Shown in pieces: positions 5,927 to 9,102 of a stretch of 9,102 nt of DNA. The stretch comes from JAAEQG01 sp023133475. Its GTDB lineage: Bacteria > Planctomycetota > Phycisphaerae > UBA1845. Location: contig DAOVLE010000214.1 in assembly GCA_030631415.1 (NCBI GenBank), positions 1-9,102 of the forward strand, written 5' to 3'. How positions within the stretch are numbered: the stretch's first letter is position 1; each line of letters begins with the position of its first letter. The position numbers and the translations under genes are program-made. The notes beneath the pieces are model-generated. The model ran no database searches. It worked only from the letters and a program-made list of their open reading frames with translations, and was not told the DNA's origin.

Positions 5927-6988
5927 ATGCGCAGGGCATTGATCACCGGCATCACCGGGCAGGACGGTTCCTACCTCGCCGAGTTCCTGCTGAACAAAGG
6001 ATACGAAGTCTACGGCCTGATCCGGCGTTCGTCATCGTTTACCACCGGGCGGATCGATCATCTGTATCAGGACCCGCACCTCGGAAAGCCGGCTCTACGG
6101 CTGATCTACGGAGACCTCTCCGACGGCACCAACATCAGTTCGGTGCTCGACGAGCTTAACCCGGACGAGGTTTACAATCTGGCAGCCCAAAGCCATGTCC
6201 GGGTCAGCTTCGATCAGCCCATCTACACCGTGGATACCGGGGCACTGGGCACCCTGCGGATTCTCGAAGCCATTCGCAAAATGCCGCGGTCGCCGCGATT
6301 CTACCAGGCATCCAGCAGTGAGATGTACGGCAACGCATCCCAGGCCACCCAAGACGAAAATACGCCGTTCCATCCGCGAAGCCCCTACGCCTGCGCCAAA
6401 GCCTATTCCTTCTGGCAAACCGTGAACTATCGGGATGCCTACAGCCTGTTCGCCTGCAACGGCATCCTGTTCAACCACGAATCGCCACGCCGCGGCGAAA
6501 CCTTCGTCACCCGCAAGATCACCCGAGCCGCCACCCGTATCAAGCTCGAATTGCAGGACCGACTCTACCTGGGTAACCTGGATGCCAGACGCGACTGGGG
6601 CTTCGCCGGCGACTATGTCGAAGCCATGTGGCTTATGCTGCAACAGAGCCGCCCCGAGGACTATGTAATCAGCACCGGCTGGAAACACTCGGTCCGGGAG
6701 TTCCTCGACGAGGTCTTCGGGCATCTCGACTTGCAGTGGCAGGGCTACGTCGAGATCGACCCGCGCTACTTCAGGCCTACGGAAGTGGACGAGCTCTGCG
6801 GCGACTCGACCAAAGCCCGCAAGCAGCTCGGATGGGAGCCGAAGGTTGGTTTTCGGGAATTGGCACGTATGATGGTCGATGCGGATATGAAGCTGGCCCA
6901 CCGTGAGGCCATCTTGAGAGAACATGGGCAAGAAGTTCCGGCAGGTGAGCTATTAGTGGGTTCTGGGGCAACCGGCGTATCGTGGTAA
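5927..6988 (+). CDS. gmd: GDP-mannose 4,6-dehydratase
   Basis: A cytosolic NADP-dependent short-chain dehydrogenase (extended SDR) that converts GDP-D-mannose to GDP-4-keto-6-deoxy-mannose, the first committed step to GDP-L-fucose and related deoxysugars. The 353-residue protein is in the usual range. The Rossmann motif GITGQDGSYL starts near residue 8. NLAAQSHVRVSF follows, then YQASSSEMYG with the active-site hydroxyl residue as Ser130 (Thr in E. coli), and the YxxxK pair Tyr154/Lys158 in SPYACAKAYSFW. The family hallmark NHESPRRGETFVTRKITRA and the late RPTEVDELCGD are intact. The start at 5927 is preferred over ATG 5912 because of the GGAGG spacing. The 3' end overlaps fcl, so the two are very likely cotranscribed and translationally coupled; Fcl acts on this enzyme's product. 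The last ~18 residues look unconserved and lie largely in the overlap. Confidence 0.96.
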   Translation: MRRALITGITGQDGSYLAEFLLNKGYEVYGLIRRSSSFTTGRIDHLYQDPHLGKPALRLIYGDLSDGTNISSVLDELNPDEVYNLAAQSHVRVSFDQPIYTVDTGALGTLRILEAIRKMPRSPRFYQASSSEMYGNASQATQDENTPFHPRSPYACAKAYSFWQTVNYRDAYSLFACNGILFNHESPRRGETFVTRKITRAATRIKLELQDRLYLGNLDARRDWGFAGDYVEAMWLMLQQSRPEDYVISTGWKHSVREFLDEVFGHLDLQWQGYVEIDPRYFRPTEVDELCGDSTKARKQLGWEPKVGFRELARMMVDADMKLAHREAILREHGQEVPAGELLVGSGATGVSW

Positions 6989-7911
6989 CTGGTGGCGGGG
7001 GGTTCCTCGGCAGCTATGTCCTGGACAAGCTCCGGGGCCGGGGGGCGACCTGTGTGCTGGCCCCACGCTCGGCAGAATACGACCTGACCAGAGCGGACGA
7101 TGTCCGACGCATGTACGATACACTGCGCCCGGAGGTGGTCATCCATCTGGCAGCAGTGGTCGGCGGGATCGGAGCCAATCGCCGCCATCCCGGAGAGTTC
7201 TTCTATAAAAACCTGGTCATGGGCGCCCAACTAATCGAGGAAGGCCGCCTGCGGGGCATCGAGAAGTTCGTTGCCATCGGGACGATCTGCTCGTACCCCA
7301 AATTCACCCCGGTGCCCTTCAAAGAGGACGATCTTTGGAACGGGTACCCCGAGGAAACCAACGCGCCCTACGGTTTGGCCAAGAAGATGATGCTGGTGCA
7401 GTCGCAGGCCTACCGCCAGGAATACGGGTTCAATTCGATTTTCCTGCTGCCGGTCAACCTCTACGGCCCCGGCGATAACTTCGACCCGCACTCCAGCCAT
7501 GTGATCCCGGCGTTAATCAAAAAATACCAGGACGCTATCGACGCCGGGCAGAGCCACGTCGTCTGCTGGGGGACCGGTCGAGTGTCGCGTGAGTTCCTTT
7601 ATGCCGAAGATGCCGCCGAGGGCATCCTGCTGGCTACCGAGCACTATAACGGGCCTGAACCGGTCAACATCGGGTCCGGATTGGAGATTACCATCAAAGA
7701 GTTGGCAGAGAAGATTGCGATGCTGACCGGGTTTGGTGGTGAGGTCCGGTGGGATTCAACCAAGCCCGACGGGCAACCCCGTCGCTGCCTGGACACCTCG
7801 CGAGCAAAGGCGTTATTCGGTTTCGAGGCCCACACATCGCTCGACCAGGGCCTGCGCGAGACCATCAAATGGTATCGCCAGCGCCGAGGGGAATTGAGGA
7901 TGGAGAATTGA
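6952..7911 (+). CDS. fcl: GDP-L-fucose synthase (3,5-epimerase/4-reductase)
   Basis: An NADP-dependent extended SDR that epimerises and reduces GDP-4-keto-6-deoxymannose to GDP-L-fucose. Numbered from ATT 6952 (319 residues), it has TGGGGFLGSYV (13-23), the signature AAVVGGIGANRRHP, GTICSYPKF with Thr111 and Cys113, NAPYGLAKK with Tyr140 and Lys144, and NLYGPGDNFDPHSSHVIPAL with His183. Cys and His match the acid/base pair of E. coli Fcl; the triad Ser is Thr here, which I believe is normal in this subfamily. The first ordinary start is GTG 6982, but that cuts into the first Rossmann strand and lacks a ribosome site. Upstream codons read SGFWGNRRIVVTGG, resembling family N-termini, and an in-frame TGA at 6946 bars anything longer. 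ATT 6952 follows AGGTGA at good spacing, so I favour it. The overlap with gmd is 37 nt (7 nt if GTG). Product call is secure; the start is not. Confidence 0.93.
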   Translation: MSGFWGNRRIVVTGGGGFLGSYVLDKLRGRGATCVLAPRSAEYDLTRADDVRRMYDTLRPEVVIHLAAVVGGIGANRRHPGEFFYKNLVMGAQLIEEGRLRGIEKFVAIGTICSYPKFTPVPFKEDDLWNGYPEETNAPYGLAKKMMLVQSQAYRQEYGFNSIFLLPVNLYGPGDNFDPHSSHVIPALIKKYQDAIDAGQSHVVCWGTGRVSREFLYAEDAAEGILLATEHYNGPEPVNIGSGLEITIKELAEKIAMLTGFGGEVRWDSTKPDGQPRRCLDTSRAKALFGFEAHTSLDQGLRETIKWYRQRRGELRMEN

Positions 7912-7912
7912 T

Positions 7913-7969
7913 GTAGGGCGGGTTCTACCCGCCGTGCGATGCCATAACGGCGGGTGAAACCCGCCCTAC
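7913..7969. repeat. 57-bp inverted pair of REP-like hairpins (REPIN-like)
   Basis: Units at 7913-7933 (+) and 7949-7969 (-) are 21 nt each, match at 19 of 21 positions, begin with GTAG on their own strands, and are separated by 15 nt. With the next base on each side, the outer 13 bp are perfect inverted copies (TGTAGGGCGGGTT and its complement). The whole can fold as one long stem or as two small hairpins. It starts one base after the fcl stop and ends 17 nt before the ruvB ATG. It could attenuate or terminate fcl transcription, but there is no T-run. Confidence 0.85.
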
Positions 7970-7986
7970 AGGAAACTAAACTAATT

Positions 7987-9036
7987 ATGGCCCGACAGCG
8001 TTTGATCTCATCTGAATCCACCGGCCAGCAAGAGGACGGGCTCAACGTCGCCCTGAGACCTCAGCAGTTAAGCGATATGGTGGGGCAGCAGGCGGTGATC
8101 GAGAAGCTGGAGATTGCCATCACCGCCGCCCGCAAACGCCGCGAGCCGCTCGAGCATATTCTGCTGGACGGGCCACCGGGGCTGGGCAAGACCACCCTGG
8201 CCCATGTGATCGCCAACGAAATGGGCGGGCGAAAGCCGCACGTCACTTCCGGCCCTGCCATCGCCAAGCAAGGCGAACTGATGGCTTTGCTGACCAACTT
8301 CGAGACCGGCGATGTGCTGTTCATCGACGAGATTCACCGCCTGCCGAAGATCGTCGAGGAGTTTCTGTACCCAGCCATGGAAGACTTCCGGGTCGATTTC
8401 ACCATCGAGGGCGGGCTGAGCGGGCGGGTGATGAACTTTGCGCTCAAGCGTTTCACGCTGATCGGAGCCACCACGCGAGCCGGTCTGCTATCGGGGGCAA
8501 TGCGTGACCGGTTTGGCCACCGCTTACACCTGGACTTCTACAGTGTCGAGGACTTGACCACTATCCTGCACCGCTCGGCGGGTTTGATGAAGTTGGAGTA
8601 TGAGGAGGAAGCGTTGGCTGTCATAGCGGCCCGTAGCCGCGGGACCCCACGGATTGCCAATCGGCTGCTGATGCGCGTCCGCGACTATGCCCAGGTGCGT
8701 GCTGACGGCGTGCTGACCGGATCGGTGGCTGACGATGCCCTGGACATCCAACAGGTGGACGTTTTGGGGCTTGACGAGTTGGATCGGGCTTACCTGACAG
8801 CCCTGATCAAGGTCTATTCTGGCGGGCCTGCCGGTATCGAAGCCCTGGCAGCCACTATGGGGCAAGAGCGTGACACCCTCGAGGACGTTGTCGAGCCGTA
8901 TTTGCTACAGATCGGCTATGTGATCCGCACTCGCCAAGGCCGACAGGCCACCCGCGAAGCCTATCAACACCTCAACATCCCCTTTATGCCAAAGGATGAC
9001 ACTATCATCGGCAGCCAACCCAACTTGTTCCAGTAA
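7987..9036 (+). CDS. ruvB: Holliday junction branch-migration helicase subunit RuvB
   Basis: The AAA+ motor of the RuvAB(C) complex; hexameric rings pump DNA through RuvA-bound Holliday junctions during recombination and fork repair. The 349-residue length is close to E. coli's 336. Walker A is GPPGLGKTT (Lys68), Walker B LFIDEIHRL (Asp114-Glu115), sensor 1 IGATTRAGLL (from 159), the arginine-finger region MRDRFGH (Arg173/Arg175), and sensor 2 RGTPRIANRLLMRVRDYAQV. The C-terminal winged helix has YSGGPAGIEALAATMGQE, EPYLLQIGYVIRTRQGRQAT and YQHLNI. The two residues before RDRFG are Ala-Met where Pro-Leu is usual. The open frame extends up to GTG 7954, but that lies in the REP pair; ATG 7987 gives the typical MARQRLIS start, with AGGA at 7970-7973 (13 nt away, rather long). 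ruvA and ruvC are not in the window. Codon style matches its neighbours. Confidence 0.97.
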   Translation: MARQRLISSESTGQQEDGLNVALRPQQLSDMVGQQAVIEKLEIAITAARKRREPLEHILLDGPPGLGKTTLAHVIANEMGGRKPHVTSGPAIAKQGELMALLTNFETGDVLFIDEIHRLPKIVEEFLYPAMEDFRVDFTIEGGLSGRVMNFALKRFTLIGATTRAGLLSGAMRDRFGHRLHLDFYSVEDLTTILHRSAGLMKLEYEEEALAVIAARSRGTPRIANRLLMRVRDYAQVRADGVLTGSVADDALDIQQVDVLGLDELDRAYLTALIKVYSGGPAGIEALAATMGQERDTLEDVVEPYLLQIGYVIRTRQGRQATREAYQHLNIPFMPKDDTIIGSQPNLFQ

Positions 9037-9047
9037 GGGCTGGGTGG

Positions 9048-9099
9048 CCCATGGCTTTAGCCGTGGGGAACGCGAATTGCATCGGGTATTCGCGTCCCC
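9048..9099. repeat. Two adjacent hairpins downstream of ruvB
   Basis: CCCATGGCT (9048-9056) pairs with AGCCGTGGG (9059-9067), with one G-T wobble and a 2-nt loop. Overlapping its end, GGGGAACGCGAAT (9065-9077) pairs with ATTCGCGTCCCC (9088-9099) with one bulged A and a 10-nt loop. The two share GGG bases and so would compete. They start 12 bp after the ruvB stop and could act in 3'-end formation or protection, but no T-run follows before the window ends. They lack a GTAG head. Confidence 0.6.
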
Positions 9100-9102
9100 C
9101 AC

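Noticed and set aside
5721..5942. Small + strand open frame overlapping the gmd start
   Set aside because: It is translated TTGGACT heptamers running out of frame into gmd; no ribosome site or family resemblance.
6095..6931. 278-residue open frame on the minus strand
   Set aside because: Antisense shadow of gmd with no recognisable motif.
7282..7293. Loss of the catalytic triad Ser in Fcl
   Set aside because: The position is Thr, which keeps the hydroxyl, and GT-x-C-x-YPKF is, to my knowledge, the usual form in this Fcl subfamily; Tyr, Lys, Cys and His are present.

Overview
The window is GC-rich bacterial DNA with five complete protein genes, all on the + strand: pyruvate phosphate dikinase (ppdK), a large multi-pass membrane protein with features of GT-C glycosyltransferases, GDP-mannose 4,6-dehydratase (gmd), GDP-L-fucose synthase (fcl) and the Holliday-junction helicase subunit ruvB. 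A planctomycete-type organism is my best guess. It rests on a histone-like Lys/Ala tail on a metabolic enzyme, many short hairpin repeats between genes, TCCAAAG heptamer arrays and the style of the Gmd and Fcl sequences. No sequence here proves the phylum.

Layout: 1-288 is a leader with two small hairpins and a strong sigma70-type promoter (TTGACA, 16 nt, TATAGT) that fixes the ppdK start at 289. ppdK (289-3264) ends in a 71-residue, very basic tail. A 95-bp inverted pair of REP-like hairpins (3297-3391) separates it from the membrane protein (3400-5535). A 391-bp gene-free stretch follows. It holds a lone REP hairpin that supplies the upstream gene's stop codon, a second hairpin, and a 277-bp block bounded by a 36-nt imperfect inverted repeat built from TCCAAAG heptamers. 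Next come gmd (5927-6988) and the overlapping fcl (best start ATT at 6952, otherwise GTG at 6982), then a second inverted REP pair (7913-7969), ruvB (7987-9036), and two more hairpins running to the window end.

Gene cooperation: Gmd and Fcl together convert GDP-D-mannose to GDP-L-fucose for surface polysaccharide or glycoprotein. The membrane protein upstream could belong to the same surface-glycan programme, but that is inference. PpdK (pyruvate/PEP interconversion) and RuvB (branch migration) look like unrelated housekeeping neighbours.

The most notable signals are: (1) a family of small hairpins headed by GTAG, arranged singly and as inverted pairs like REPs and REPINs mobilised by RAYT transposases; (2) the histone-H1-like tail on PpdK; (3) the 277-bp heptamer-flanked block; (4) a probable AUU start for fcl inside gmd. 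I saw no complete novel multi-gene system.
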